Origin: Streptosporangium pseudovulgare
Lineage (GTDB): Bacteria > Actinomycetota > Actinomycetes > Streptosporangiales > Streptosporangiaceae
Direction: 5' to 3'
Assembly (NCBI RefSeq): GCF_014648055.1
Contig: NZ_BMQJ01000024.1
Span: 1-64,000, forward strand
DNA: 64,000 nt
Shown piece by piece: positions 8,571-16,597 of this stretch (the stretch's first letter is position 1; each line of letters opens with the position of its first letter). A model generated the notes under the pieces. That model was not told where the DNA came from and made no database searches. It saw only the letters and a list, made by a program, of their open reading frames with translations. A program made the translations under genes and the position numbers.

Positions 8571-9239
8571 ATGTCCACCGTGATCTGGGTGGTCGTCATC
8601 GCGGTCGCGGTGGTGGCGATCATCGCAGTCGGCTACTTCATGACGGGGCAGCAGCGCAGGCGGCGACTCCGCGACCGGTTCGGCCCGGAGTACGATCGCG
8701 CCGTTCGCGAGCGTGAAAGCCGCCAGGAGGCCGAGCAGGAGCTCCTCGCCCGCGAGCAGCGCTTCAGCTCCCTCGACATCCGGCCGCTCGACCCGGGCAC
8801 GCGGGACGCCTACGCCAGGAAGTGGACGGAGGTCCAGGAGCGGTTCGTGGACGCCCCCGGGTTCGCGGTCACCGAGGCCGACCACCTGGTGACGTCCGTG
8901 ATGGCGGAGCGGGGCTACCCGACCGACGACTTCCAGCAGCGGCTCTCGGACCTGTCGGTCGAGCACGGCCGCACCCTCGACCATTACCGGCAGGCCCACG
9001 AGATCAGCAACCGCGCGGCCCGTACCGAGGCGTCCACCGAGGAGCTGCGCCAGGCGATGGTGCACTACCGCGTCCTGTTCGAGGAGCTCCTCTCGACCGG
9101 GGGCCCCGACGGCGACCGTCCCGCACCGCACGCCGGAACGGACCGGGCGGAAACCGCCCATGACGGTCATTCCAGACCGGACCGGGCGGACGCCGCCGCC
9201 GAAGACCGGATCGACCGCCACGAGACCCGGGGACGGTGA
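8571..9239 (+). CDS. Membrane-anchored helical protein, gene 1 of a three-gene operon
   Basis: 222 aa. Residues 3-26 are one transmembrane helix (VIWVVVIAVAVVAIIAVGYF) followed by a strongly charged, Glu/Arg-rich helix to about 60. Residues 75-165 contain a compact helical domain (YARKWTEVQERFVDAPGFAV, then LRQAMVHYRVLFEELLS), and the tail is hydrophilic. The soluble part should be cytoplasmic. The ribosome site GGAGGCAGG is well placed. The same helical domain recurs in the next gene. No catalytic motif is visible; I do not recognise a characterised function, although such proteins are common in actinomycetes. Confidence 0.75.
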   Translation: MSTVIWVVVIAVAVVAIIAVGYFMTGQQRRRRLRDRFGPEYDRAVRERESRQEAEQELLAREQRFSSLDIRPLDPGTRDAYARKWTEVQERFVDAPGFAVTEADHLVTSVMAERGYPTDDFQQRLSDLSVEHGRTLDHYRQAHEISNRAARTEASTEELRQAMVHYRVLFEELLSTGGPDGDRPAPHAGTDRAETAHDGHSRPDRADAAAEDRIDRHETRGR

Positions 9240-9973
9240 CCGCGATGAACGAGAAGCTCGAACGGATCAAGGACCGGCTGGTCCACGGGACCGGCGAGAC
9301 CCGGGAGGAGACGGTCCGGGAGGAGACCGCGTGGCAGGAAACGGCCCGGCCCGCCGACGGCGCGCCCGCCGGGCCGCCGGAGCAGGAGGGAGCCTCCCCG
9401 GCCGGCGTGCTCCCGGGTGACCGGCTCGTCGCCGGCCGCCGTGACGACCCGGCCCGCGACGGCCTGGCCGACGACGACACCGCCCCGACCGCGGTGATCA
9501 CCGACCGGCCCGGTGACGCGCCCGGCGGCTCCGGTGCGCCCTCCCCGGTGACCGCGGCGTACGGCGTGCCCGGTGCGCACGGTGCGCACGGTGCGCTTGA
9601 TGCACACGGTGCGCCTCTTCCCGGGCGCGGTGTCCCCTCCCCCGCTCCCGGTGGCCCCTCCCCCGCGCGTGACGACGGCCACTCCCCCACCGGCGGCGGC
9701 CCGCTGTTCGAGCACGACGCCGACGGGATCCGGCGGCGCTGGCAGGAGGTCCAGGTCGGTTTCGTCGACGACCCGCGCGACTCGGTCACCCGCGCCGACG
9801 CCCTCCTGGAGGAGCTGGTCGGCTCGCTGCGGACCGCCCTGGAGCGCAGGACGGCCTCGCTCAGGCAGCGGTGGGACGGCGACGAGCACGACACCGAGCG
9901 GCTCCGCACCGCGCTGCGCGACTACCGGGCGACGCTGGAGCAGCTGCTGAACCTGTCTTCCGGGACGAGGTGA
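9236..9973 (+). CDS. Helical protein with the same C-terminal domain as its neighbour, gene 2
   Basis: About 245 aa. A short amphipathic N-terminus (EKLERIKDRLVHGTG) leads into a 150-residue disordered, Ala/Gly/Pro-rich segment (GAHGAHGALDAHGAP and so on). The last 90 residues (IRRRWQEVQVGFVDDPRDSV, then LRTALRDYRATLEQLLN) align with the soluble domain of the preceding protein: W-x-EVQ-x-x-FVD, V-T-x-AD, and the closing LR-x-A-x-x-YR-x-x-x-E-x-LL helix. Start is GTG 9236 (overlapping the previous stop as GTGA) or ATG 9245. It has no membrane segment. Function unknown; the pair may interact through the shared domain. Confidence 0.72.
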   Translation: MTAMNEKLERIKDRLVHGTGETREETVREETAWQETARPADGAPAGPPEQEGASPAGVLPGDRLVAGRRDDPARDGLADDDTAPTAVITDRPGDAPGGSGAPSPVTAAYGVPGAHGAHGALDAHGAPLPGRGVPSPAPGGPSPARDDGHSPTGGGPLFEHDADGIRRRWQEVQVGFVDDPRDSVTRADALLEELVGSLRTALERRTASLRQRWDGDEHDTERLRTALRDYRATLEQLLNLSSGTR

Positions 9974-9975
9974 CC

Positions 9976-10158
9976 ATGTTCGCGATCGCCGCGGCAATCG
10001 TGTTCGTCCTCGGCCTGCTGCTCGGCCTGGCCGACGGCCGGATCGCCGGGGTCGGCGGCCCGGCCTTCCTGGTGCTGGCGCTGCTCCTCCTCGCGCTGCA
10101 CCAGGCGGGGGTGGGAACGCCGGGGGCATGGAGCCAGGCCTGGCGCCGCCGGCACTGA
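9976..10158 (+). CDS. Small two-helix membrane protein, gene 3 of the operon
   Basis: 60 aa with two hydrophobic helices (FAIAAAIVFVLGLLLGLADG and AFLVLALLLLALHQAGVG) joined by a short turn, and a basic tail. The ATG is 2 bp after the previous stop with GAGG upstream, so it is the last member of the operon. No family recognised. Confidence 0.65.
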   Translation: MFAIAAAIVFVLGLLLGLADGRIAGVGGPAFLVLALLLLALHQAGVGTPGAWSQAWRRRH

Positions 10159-10251
10159 GCGGGCCCCACGGGGTCCCGCGCAGCCGGGCAGGGCCAGGCG
10201 GGGCCGTACGGGGCCGAACGGAGAGGGGGCGCCGCCGGAGCGGACGGAGCC

Positions 10252-11562
10252 TCAGCGCGGGCCCGACCGGGCGGCGCGCTCGAACTCCTCGCGGGGGCGG
10301 CTCAGCGCGCCGAGCGAGACGACCTCCCTGCGGAACGGGAACGAGAGGGTCCAGTCGGTGAGGACGCGGACCTTCTTGTCGAAGGTCGGCACCCGGGCGA
10401 GGTGGTAGGCGCGGTGCATCACCCAGGCGGGCAGCCCGTGCAGCTTACGGCCGTAGATCTGCGCGACCCCCTTGCCGAATCCCAGACCGGCCACCGAGCC
10501 GACGTAGGCGTGCCGGTAGACCTTCAGCGGCCCGCCCCTGAGCTCGGCCACCACGTTGTCGGCCAGCGTGCGCGCCTGCCGTACGGCGTTCTGGGCGTTG
10601 GGCGCGCACATCTCCCCCGGCTTGGTGAGGTCGGGTACGGCGGCGCAGTCCCCGGCGGTGAAGACGCCGCCGTGGTCCTCGACGACGAGCTCGGCGGTCG
10701 CCCTGATCCTGCCCCGCTCGTCGAGCGGCAGGCCGCTGGACTGGTTGAGGGGGTTCGGCTTGACCCCGGCGGTCCACACCAGGGTGTCGGAGTCGAGCTC
10801 GGTGCCGTCGCTGAGCACGATGTGGCCGCCCTCTGCGGACTTCATCAGGGTCTCCATCCGCGCGTCGATGCCGCGGGCGCGGAGCTCCTGGAGCGTCCAG
10901 AGTCCCATCTCGGGGCCCACCTCGGGCAGGATGCGGCCGGTGGCCTCCACCAGGACCCAGTGCATGTCGCCGCGCTGGATCGTCCGGTAGTAGCGGCAGG
11001 CGTACCGGGCCATGTCCTCCAGCTCGGCGAGCGCCTCGACGCCGGCGTACCCCCCGCCGACGAAGACGAAGGTCAGGGCCCTGCCGCGGATCTCGGGGTC
11101 GCTCGTCGACTCGGCCAGGTCGAGCTGGCCGAGGACGTGGTTGCGCAGGTGGATGGCCTCTTCCAGGCTCTTGAAGCCGATCCCGCACTCGGCGAGGCCG
11201 GGGATGGGCAGCAGCCGCGAGATCGACCCCGGCGCGTAGACGAGGATGTCGTACTCCATGACGCGGACCGGCCCGAGCTGCGGGCGGAGGTCGACGGTAC
11301 GGCTCACGGGATCGACGCCGGTCACCATGCCGTTGACGATCGCGCACCTGTCCAGGGCCCGCCGCAGGGAGACGACGACGTGGCGCGGCTCGATGTTGCC
11401 GGCCGCCGCCTCCGGCAGGAAGGGCTGGTAGGTCATGTAGGAGTCGATGTCCAGGACCGCGATGCGGGCCTCGCCACGACGAAGCTTGCGCTGCAGACGC
11501 AGGGCGGTGTTCAGGCCGACATATCCGCCGCCGACGATCAGAATGCGGGGAGCTTCAGTCAT
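10252..11562 (-). CDS. ndh: Type II NADH dehydrogenase (NDH-2)
   Basis: 436 aa, a two-dinucleotide-binding flavoprotein. The FAD site is at the N-terminus (ILIVGGGYVGLNTAL), and a second GGGYAGVEALAEL near residue 168 binds NADH. Other markers are YDILVYAPGS, DTLVWTAGVKPNP, the ATG-like FAD phosphate motif VFTAGDCAAVPD, and a C-terminal amphipathic segment (LPAWVMHRAYHLARVPTF) of the kind that attaches NDH-2 to the membrane. It transfers electrons from NADH to menaquinone without proton pumping. It starts 27 bp after the anti-sigma kinase gene on the same strand and may be cotranscribed with it. Confidence 0.88.
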   Translation of the reverse strand: MTEAPRILIVGGGYVGLNTALRLQRKLRRGEARIAVLDIDSYMTYQPFLPEAAAGNIEPRHVVVSLRRALDRCAIVNGMVTGVDPVSRTVDLRPQLGPVRVMEYDILVYAPGSISRLLPIPGLAECGIGFKSLEEAIHLRNHVLGQLDLAESTSDPEIRGRALTFVFVGGGYAGVEALAELEDMARYACRYYRTIQRGDMHWVLVEATGRILPEVGPEMGLWTLQELRARGIDARMETLMKSAEGGHIVLSDGTELDSDTLVWTAGVKPNPLNQSSGLPLDERGRIRATAELVVEDHGGVFTAGDCAAVPDLTKPGEMCAPNAQNAVRQARTLADNVVAELRGGPLKVYRHAYVGSVAGLGFGKGVAQIYGRKLHGLPAWVMHRAYHLARVPTFDKKVRVLTDWTLSFPFRREVVSLGALSRPREEFERAARSGPR

Positions 11563-11589
11563 AAATCGGCTTGTACCCGGAAAAACCTC

Positions 11590-12045
11590 TCAAATCGGGA
11601 AGGTCATGGTAATGAACGTTCCCGCCATTCCCGTGCTGAACTTCATGTCCAGGCTGACCATTCGGGCCACCCACAGCCCCATGCCGCTGGTGGCGTGCGG
11701 GCCGGGGGGCGTCTGGCCGGGGGGCTCGGTGGGGAACCACCGGCCCTCGTCGTGAATCTCCACGACGAGGGCGCGGCCGGTGGTCCACATTCTCAGCACG
11801 GCCTTGGCCGTGGTGTGGCCATGGGTCACGGCGTTGGTGGCGACCTCGTTCACCGCCACCAGGAAGTCGGGAAGGTTCTCCTCGCGCATCCCGCCGCGCA
11901 GCGCGTGGGCGGCGGCGAAGTCGCGCACGTCGGGCAGGTCGGGCAGGCAGAAGGCGAGCTCGGCCACGGGGACTCCGTCGGGGCGCGGCCGGGAACGGTC
12001 GTCACCCGCCATGAAGCGAGCCGGACGAGCACCGTCCTCGTTCAC
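11590..12045 (-). CDS. Anti-sigma regulatory factor (RsbW-like HATPase)
   Basis: 151 aa. A single GHKL ATPase domain: N-box VAVNEVATNAVTHG, G1 region VVEIHDEGRWF and G2 SGMGLWVARMVSL. The RsbW/SpoIIAB family binds a SigB/SigF-type sigma factor or phosphorylates a STAS antagonist on Ser. The GTG at 12045 is chosen because GGGGAGGCGGA lies 7 bp upstream; a farther upstream ATG at 12126 lacks a site. It follows the sigma factor gene by 120 bp on the same strand and lies near a STAS gene, so the three partners of a switch are adjacent. Confidence 0.85.
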   Translation of the reverse strand: MNEDGARPARFMAGDDRSRPRPDGVPVAELAFCLPDLPDVRDFAAAHALRGGMREENLPDFLVAVNEVATNAVTHGHTTAKAVLRMWTTGRALVVEIHDEGRWFPTEPPGQTPPGPHATSGMGLWVARMVSLDMKFSTGMAGTFITMTFPI

Positions 12046-12165
12046 GCGAGATCCGCCTCCCCTGTCCCAGCGCGCGATCGTCCTCAGCATCCGGGGATCA
12101 TCCAGAAGCACCCTATGCCACACCACGCCGTCGCCGACTTGGGTGCCCGATGCGGGTCGGTGTAT

Positions 12166-12942
12166 TCAGCATTCCGCCACCAGTTCGGCGCGGAGCTGGT
12201 CGAGCACCTTCCGCAGGATACGGGAAACGTGCATCTGGGAGATACCGAACTCCGCCGCGATCTCAGCCTGGGTCATGTTACCGAAGAAGCGCAGGAGCAG
12301 GATGTTCTTCTCCCGGGCCGGCAACTTGTCGATCAGCGGCTTGACGGCCTCGCGGTCCACGAGCGCGCCCATGGCGTCGTCCTCGTCGGGGATGACGTCG
12401 CCCAGCGCGGCCGCGTCGTCGTCCGAGCCGAGGGGGGCGTCGAGCGACAGGGCGCTGTAGGCGGCGGAGGCGTCCAGGGTCAGCAGGACGTCCTCCTCGG
12501 AGATCTTCATCTTGGCGGCCAGCTCGGCGACCGTCGGGGCGCGGCCGAGGTCCTGGCTGAGGTCGGCGACGAGCCGGTTCAGCTCGGCCCGGCGCTCCTG
12601 GTAGACGCGGGGGACGCGGATCGCCCAGGTGCGGTCGCGGAAGTGGCGCTTGACCTCACCGGTCATGGTGACCACGGCGTACCCGCGGAAGGGGTGGCCG
12701 AGGGTGGCGTCGAAGCCGTTGATGGCCTTCATCAGCCCGACGTAGGCGGCCTGGAGGAGGTCCTCCAGCGGCTCGCCGCGGTAGCGGTAGCGGCGGGCGA
12801 TCTCCATGGCGAGCGGCCGGTGCATCTCGACGAGGCGCTCGCGCAGGCGCTCGGCGCGGTACTCGGAGATCTCGGGGGAAGCCATCTCGGCGAGGAGATC
12901 CTCGGCCGTCATGTCGGTGATTTCGAGGGCCTGAACAGACAT
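12166..12942 (-). CDS. RNA polymerase sigma factor of the SigB/SigF/SigG group
   Basis: 258 aa. Region 2 is complete (EIARRYRYRGEPLEDLLQAA, GLMKAINGFDATLGHPFRGY, and the -10-binding helix TMTGEVKRHFRDRTWAIRVP). Region 3 follows (RAPTVAELAAKMKISEEDVL), and region 4 is a clear HTH (LPAREKNILLLRFFGNMTQA then EIAAEFGISQMHVSRIL). The lack of region 1 and the RHFRDRTWAIRVPRVYQE signature place it among actinobacterial general-stress/sporulation sigma factors. The ATG at 12942 has AAGGAG 6 bp upstream. It is divergent from the STAS gene at 13136. Expected promoters read GTTT - 15-17 bp - GGGTAT. Confidence 0.93.
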   Translation of the reverse strand: MSVQALEITDMTAEDLLAEMASPEISEYRAERLRERLVEMHRPLAMEIARRYRYRGEPLEDLLQAAYVGLMKAINGFDATLGHPFRGYAVVTMTGEVKRHFRDRTWAIRVPRVYQERRAELNRLVADLSQDLGRAPTVAELAAKMKISEEDVLLTLDASAAYSALSLDAPLGSDDDAAALGDVIPDEDDAMGALVDREAVKPLIDKLPAREKNILLLRFFGNMTQAEIAAEFGISQMHVSRILRKVLDQLRAELVAEC

Positions 12943-13135
12943 CGCTGCTCCTTGGTATAACTGCCGGGCGAAGCCATCGGCGCGGAGCAGTATCCGGGCA
13001 GACGGCATCGCCTCGACCTGTCTTCGAGGCGAGGCCCTCTGCTGGACCTCGGTTCTAGTATTACCCCGATTCCGGGAGTATTGCTCGCTCGCAGGTAACA
13101 GTAAGGTTGCTAATCGAATGTCGAGGAGGACCTGA

Positions 13136-13507
13136 GTGACGGTGTCGGAGAACGGCGAGAGAGCGTCAGCCCTGACTCTGACGTCGGCGCTGGCCGACGG
13201 GGTCAACGTGATCCGGGTGACGGGCCTGCTGGACGCGACGACCAGGGACCAGTTCGCCGACTACCTGTCGGCCGAGTTCGACGAGCACGGCCCTGACATG
13301 GCACTGGATCTGGCGGGGGTGACCTTCATGGACTCCCGGGCGCTGGGCCTGATCGTCCACCACTGGCAGCTCAGCACCGGCGCGGGCGGGAAGTTCGCGC
13401 TCATCGGGGTGGAGTACGCCAAGACCAAGGTGATGTGGATCACCGGCCTGGCCCAGCGGCTGCCGCTCTACGACACGATCGACGACGCGCTCGCCGCCTT
13501 CGGCTGA
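13136..13507 (+). CDS. STAS-domain anti-sigma factor antagonist
   Basis: 123 aa, one STAS domain (VNVIRVTGLLDATTRDQFAD, DLAGVTFMDSRALGLIV). The Ser in FMDSRALG aligns with the residue phosphorylated in SpoIIAA/RsbV. In its unphosphorylated form the family sequesters the anti-sigma kinase. The GTG start has AGGAGGA 5-6 bp upstream. It is divergent from the sigma factor gene across 193 bp, which contains an imperfect palindrome (about 13070-13100) that could hold promoters for both. Confidence 0.9.
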   Translation: MTVSENGERASALTLTSALADGVNVIRVTGLLDATTRDQFADYLSAEFDEHGPDMALDLAGVTFMDSRALGLIVHHWQLSTGAGGKFALIGVEYAKTKVMWITGLAQRLPLYDTIDDALAAFG

Positions 13508-13639
13508 GGCCGGGCGCGGGGCGGAGGCGCCCATGTCCGTGGACGCGGCTCCGGGACACCCGGAGGGTCCCGGCACGCCCGCGGCCGTACGGCGGGCCGC
13601 CGGCGGGTCCTCACACGCCCCGGGCCGGTTCCCGTGCCG

Positions 13640-14365
13640 TCAGCCGGTCTCCTCGCGCCGGTTGCGCTGGTTGCGCTGGTGCTCGTCGACCAGCAGCCGG
13701 GCCAGGTCCACCACCTTCACCTGGTGGTGCTGGGAGATGCGGCGCAGCTCGTCGAAGGCCGCCTCGGCCGAGCACCCGCTGGACTTCATGATGATGCCCT
13801 TGGCCTGGTCGATGATCGCCCGGCCGGCCAGCGCCTCCTGCATCTGGGCGGCGTCGGTGCGGACCTCGTCGTAGTCCCACATGTTGGCCAGGGCCACATT
13901 CACCTGCTCGGCGAGCATGTCGGCCAGCGGCGGGACGCTGCGGGCCGCGAACACGCCGGGCCGCACGCCGTACAGGCCGAGGACGAGGACGGCGCGCTCG
14001 ATGGTGATCGGCAGGGCCAGGACCGAGCGGACCCCGAAGCGGACCGCCATGCCGGTGTAGGCGGGCCACCGGGAGTCACGCAGGACGTCCTGGACGATCA
14101 CGTGGCGGCCGGTCGCGCGGGCCTCGGCGGAGGGACCCTCCCCCAGGTCGTCCTCGCTGTCGACGAGCACGACCAGCTCGCTGTGCGAGGCCGACACCAC
14201 GAGGCGTTCCTGGCGCCACAGCTCGGCGGAGCCGCCCGCGCAGCCGGGCACCCCGCCCGCCAGGGTCGCGGTCAGGCCGCGCAGCACGCTCTCGCTCGAC
14301 GTCTCCTCGCTCACCCGCCCCAGGGCCGCGAGGTCTCGGGCGAGAACAGGTGTGACCATGTCCAT
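13640..14365 (-). CDS. GAF-ANTAR transcription antitermination regulator
   Basis: 241 aa. Residues about 20-160 form a GAF sensor domain (GRHVIVQDVLRDSRWPAY, GVRSVLALPITIERAVLVLG). Residues 165-225 are an ANTAR RNA-binding domain (LAGRAIIDQAKGIIMKSSGC, then AAFDELRRISQHH) with the conserved Ala/Gly spacing. This class binds dual-hairpin RNA and prevents termination; the ligand of the GAF domain is unknown. The start region has GAAGGGAAA upstream. It is divergent from the phosphatase gene at 14489. Confidence 0.88.
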   Translation of the reverse strand: MDMVTPVLARDLAALGRVSEETSSESVLRGLTATLAGGVPGCAGGSAELWRQERLVVSASHSELVVLVDSEDDLGEGPSAEARATGRHVIVQDVLRDSRWPAYTGMAVRFGVRSVLALPITIERAVLVLGLYGVRPGVFAARSVPPLADMLAEQVNVALANMWDYDEVRTDAAQMQEALAGRAIIDQAKGIIMKSSGCSAEAAFDELRRISQHHQVKVVDLARLLVDEHQRNQRNRREETG

Positions 14366-14488
14366 GGGGCGATTTCCCTTCCCGATGTCGCTAACTTAAC
14401 CACTATCCGACCGCGCATCGATTCGGCCCACCGGGTGGCGTACCGTCTACGACGAAACCCGCCTCACGGCCACTGACGAGGACGAGCA

Positions 14489-16348
14489 TTGACCGACGCC
14501 ATTGGCCTTCAGGCCCTGGAGCACGCGCTGAACGCGCTCACGACCAGGGTCTCCTCCCTGCGTGAGGCCAGGTCCGCCTACCCCGCCGACCCCCGGTCCA
14601 CACTCGATGCGGCGCTCGCCGAGCTCGACACCGCCGGAGAGCTGCTGGAGGCGTCCCTGCGCGAGCTGCGCAGGGCGCCCCGCCGCTCCGGGGAGCGGGA
14701 GAGCGGCTCGCAGCGCGAGCTGAAGCTGCTGCGGCAGGTGTTCCGCACCTTCCCGGTCCCCGTGGTGGTGCTGGACGGCTCCGGAGTGGTCCGGCGGATC
14801 AGCGCGGAGACCTCCCGGATGCTGGGCAGCCCCGCGGGGTACCTGATCGGCCGCTCCTTCCCGCTGTTCGTGGACGTCTCGCGGCGGGCGGCGTTCCGCT
14901 CGCATCTGACGGCGGTGCAGCGCGGCGGCGAGACCGCGACGTTCCAGACCCGGCTGAGCCACCAGGGCCGGGCGCACACGGTGCAGCTCGCGGTGATCCG
15001 GCTGACGATGCCGGGTGAGCCGCAGGCGATGACCGCGGTCGTGATCCTGCCGCTGGAGACGCAGGTCTCCACCGCGCCCGCCGGGCCGGTGGCCCGGTCG
15101 GACGCCTCGCTGATGCTGGCCTCCGCCCGCCGCCAGGAGCTGCTGGCCAGGATGACCCGTCTGCTGCTCGACGAGGAGAGCCTGCGCCAGCCGGTGACCG
15201 TCACCCGGGCCGCCCGGCTGCTGGCGGCCGAGACCGCCGACTGGGTGATCGCCGACGTGGTCCGGGACGGCATGCCCCGGCGGGCCACCGTGCTCGGCCC
15301 GAGCGACAAGCCGGTGACCGATCTGGTCCGCGTGGTCGAGGGGCTGAACCCGCTGACCGCGCCGGCCGTCGCCCACGTGCTCACCGGCGGGTCGGGCGTG
15401 GTCCACGAGATGCTGGAGGACGACACGCTGCTCGGGTCGGTCCCGGGCGGCCCGCCGCTGCTGCGGGTCATGGGCGCCGCGTCGGTGCTGATCGTGCCGA
15501 TCCAGGGCGAGGCGGGCGCGCTGGGCGCGCTGACCCTGGTACGGCTGCGCGACCGCGAGCCGTTCACGCTGGCCGACCTCGGCCTGATGGAGGAGATCGG
15601 CGCCCACCTCGGGCTGGCGCTGCGCGCCCGCCGCAACTTCCAGACGCGGTTCCAGGCCGCCGAGGCGCTGCGCACCAGCGTGGTCCCCCGTGCCCTGCCG
15701 GACATCCCGGGCTTCGAGGCCGCGGCGGTCTACCACGCGGGCTCCTCCTCGGTCGGCGCCGAGTTCTACGACGCCTTCCCGGTGCGCGACGGGTGGGGTT
15801 TCGCCCTGGGCGGCGCGGTGGGCAAGAGCGAGGAGGCCGCGGCGGTCACCGCCATGGTCCGCAACGGCCTGCGCGTGCTGAGCGTCTGGGAGTCCGAGCC
15901 GGCCGAGGCCCTGCGCAAGATGAACCAGGCGCTGACCGCGCAGAACAGCGGCATGTTCGTGATGGCGGCGGCCGGGTTCGTCCGGGGCCGCAAGATCAGG
16001 CTGGCCAGTGCCGGGCACCACCCGGCCGCGCTGCTGCAGCCCGACGGCGGGGTGCGCTTCACCGCCGGCGGCGGGGTGCCGCTCGGCATCGACCCCGAGG
16101 CGGAGATGTTCGGCGAGGAGATCACCCTCACCAGGGGGCAGACCCTGGTGTTCTACTCCGACGGGCTGGTGGCCTCCCAGAACGAGCAGGGCGAGCCGTA
16201 CGGCGAGGACCGTCTGGCCGACGTGCTGGCCCGGTCGGTGGCGCAGGCGCCGGCCACGGTGGTCAAGGCGATCGAGGACGACCGGAACGCCTTCTCCGGC
16301 GGGCGGGTGTGGGACGAGGTCGTCATCCTGGCCCTGCGCGCGGTGTGA
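14489..16348 (+). CDS. PAS-GAF-SpoIIE-type phosphatase, possibly catalytically degenerate
   Basis: 619 aa with a TTG start. Helical N-terminus (ALTTRVSSLREARSAYP), a PAS domain about 85-195 (FRTFPVPVVVLDGSGVVRRI), a GAF domain about 225-385, and a PP2C/SpoIIE-like domain from about 400. The metal-binding set is altered. The usual GGDWYD is GAEFYD, the GDVxGKG Asp is replaced (GGAVGKSEEAAAV), and the closing DDV is WDEV; only YSDGLV keeps its Asp. The fold is therefore intact but catalysis may be weak or lost. It sits in the partner-switch block and would act, or once acted, on the Ser-phosphorylated STAS protein. Confidence 0.85.
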   Translation: MTDAIGLQALEHALNALTTRVSSLREARSAYPADPRSTLDAALAELDTAGELLEASLRELRRAPRRSGERESGSQRELKLLRQVFRTFPVPVVVLDGSGVVRRISAETSRMLGSPAGYLIGRSFPLFVDVSRRAAFRSHLTAVQRGGETATFQTRLSHQGRAHTVQLAVIRLTMPGEPQAMTAVVILPLETQVSTAPAGPVARSDASLMLASARRQELLARMTRLLLDEESLRQPVTVTRAARLLAAETADWVIADVVRDGMPRRATVLGPSDKPVTDLVRVVEGLNPLTAPAVAHVLTGGSGVVHEMLEDDTLLGSVPGGPPLLRVMGAASVLIVPIQGEAGALGALTLVRLRDREPFTLADLGLMEEIGAHLGLALRARRNFQTRFQAAEALRTSVVPRALPDIPGFEAAAVYHAGSSSVGAEFYDAFPVRDGWGFALGGAVGKSEEAAAVTAMVRNGLRVLSVWESEPAEALRKMNQALTAQNSGMFVMAAAGFVRGRKIRLASAGHHPAALLQPDGGVRFTAGGGVPLGIDPEAEMFGEEITLTRGQTLVFYSDGLVASQNEQGEPYGEDRLADVLARSVAQAPATVVKAIEDDRNAFSGGRVWDEVVILALRAV

Positions 16349-16478
16349 TCCCTGCTGGACGCCCGGCCCGACGCCCGGCGGCGGAGCCCTGGTCCCGCGC
16401 ACGGTGTGATCCCGGCCGACGGAAGACCTGGTCAGGCGGCCGGGCCGGGAGCGGCCCGGTTCGGCCCCGGCAGGGCGG

Positions 16479-16505
16479 GTTTGCCTTCGGCAGATAAAGG
16501 GGTAT
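16479..16505 (+). promoter_or_regulatory. SigB/SigF-type promoter upstream of the glycosyltransferase gene
   Basis: GTTT (16479-16482), 17 bp, then GGGTAT (16500-16505), the pattern for actinobacterial SigF/SigB-family factors. Transcription would start near 16512, giving a leader of about 86 nt. A sigma factor of this type is encoded 3.5 kb away. Confidence 0.6.
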
Positions 16506-16525
16506 GGTTTTCCTCATACAGATGA

Positions 16526-16544
16526 GTGCCTAAGACGCAGGCAC
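16526..16544 (+). other. Small hairpin in the predicted leader
   Basis: GTGCCT and AGGCAC arms (6 bp) with a 7-nt loop lie between the SigF-like promoter and the glycosyltransferase start. This could shape the leader; no T-tract follows. Confidence 0.35.
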
Positions 16545-16597
16545 CCCTGAAGGAATCACAGGCTCCCCACGCCTATACGTCCTCCCAGAGGTGTGCC

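Noticed and set aside
10402..12960. 852-codon open frame spanning three genes on the other strand
   Set aside because: It runs antisense across NDH-2, the anti-sigma kinase and the sigma factor, each of which has full family motifs and ribosome sites.
13060..13110. A definite SigB-type promoter pair between the sigma and STAS genes
   Set aside because: GGGTAA-like and GGGAGT-like elements occur in an imperfect palindrome, but no matching -35 at 14-17 bp was found on either strand.
14447..16402. Long antisense frame over the phosphatase gene
   Set aside because: Low-complexity Arg/Gly/Ala/Val sequence with no motif; codon bias shadow.
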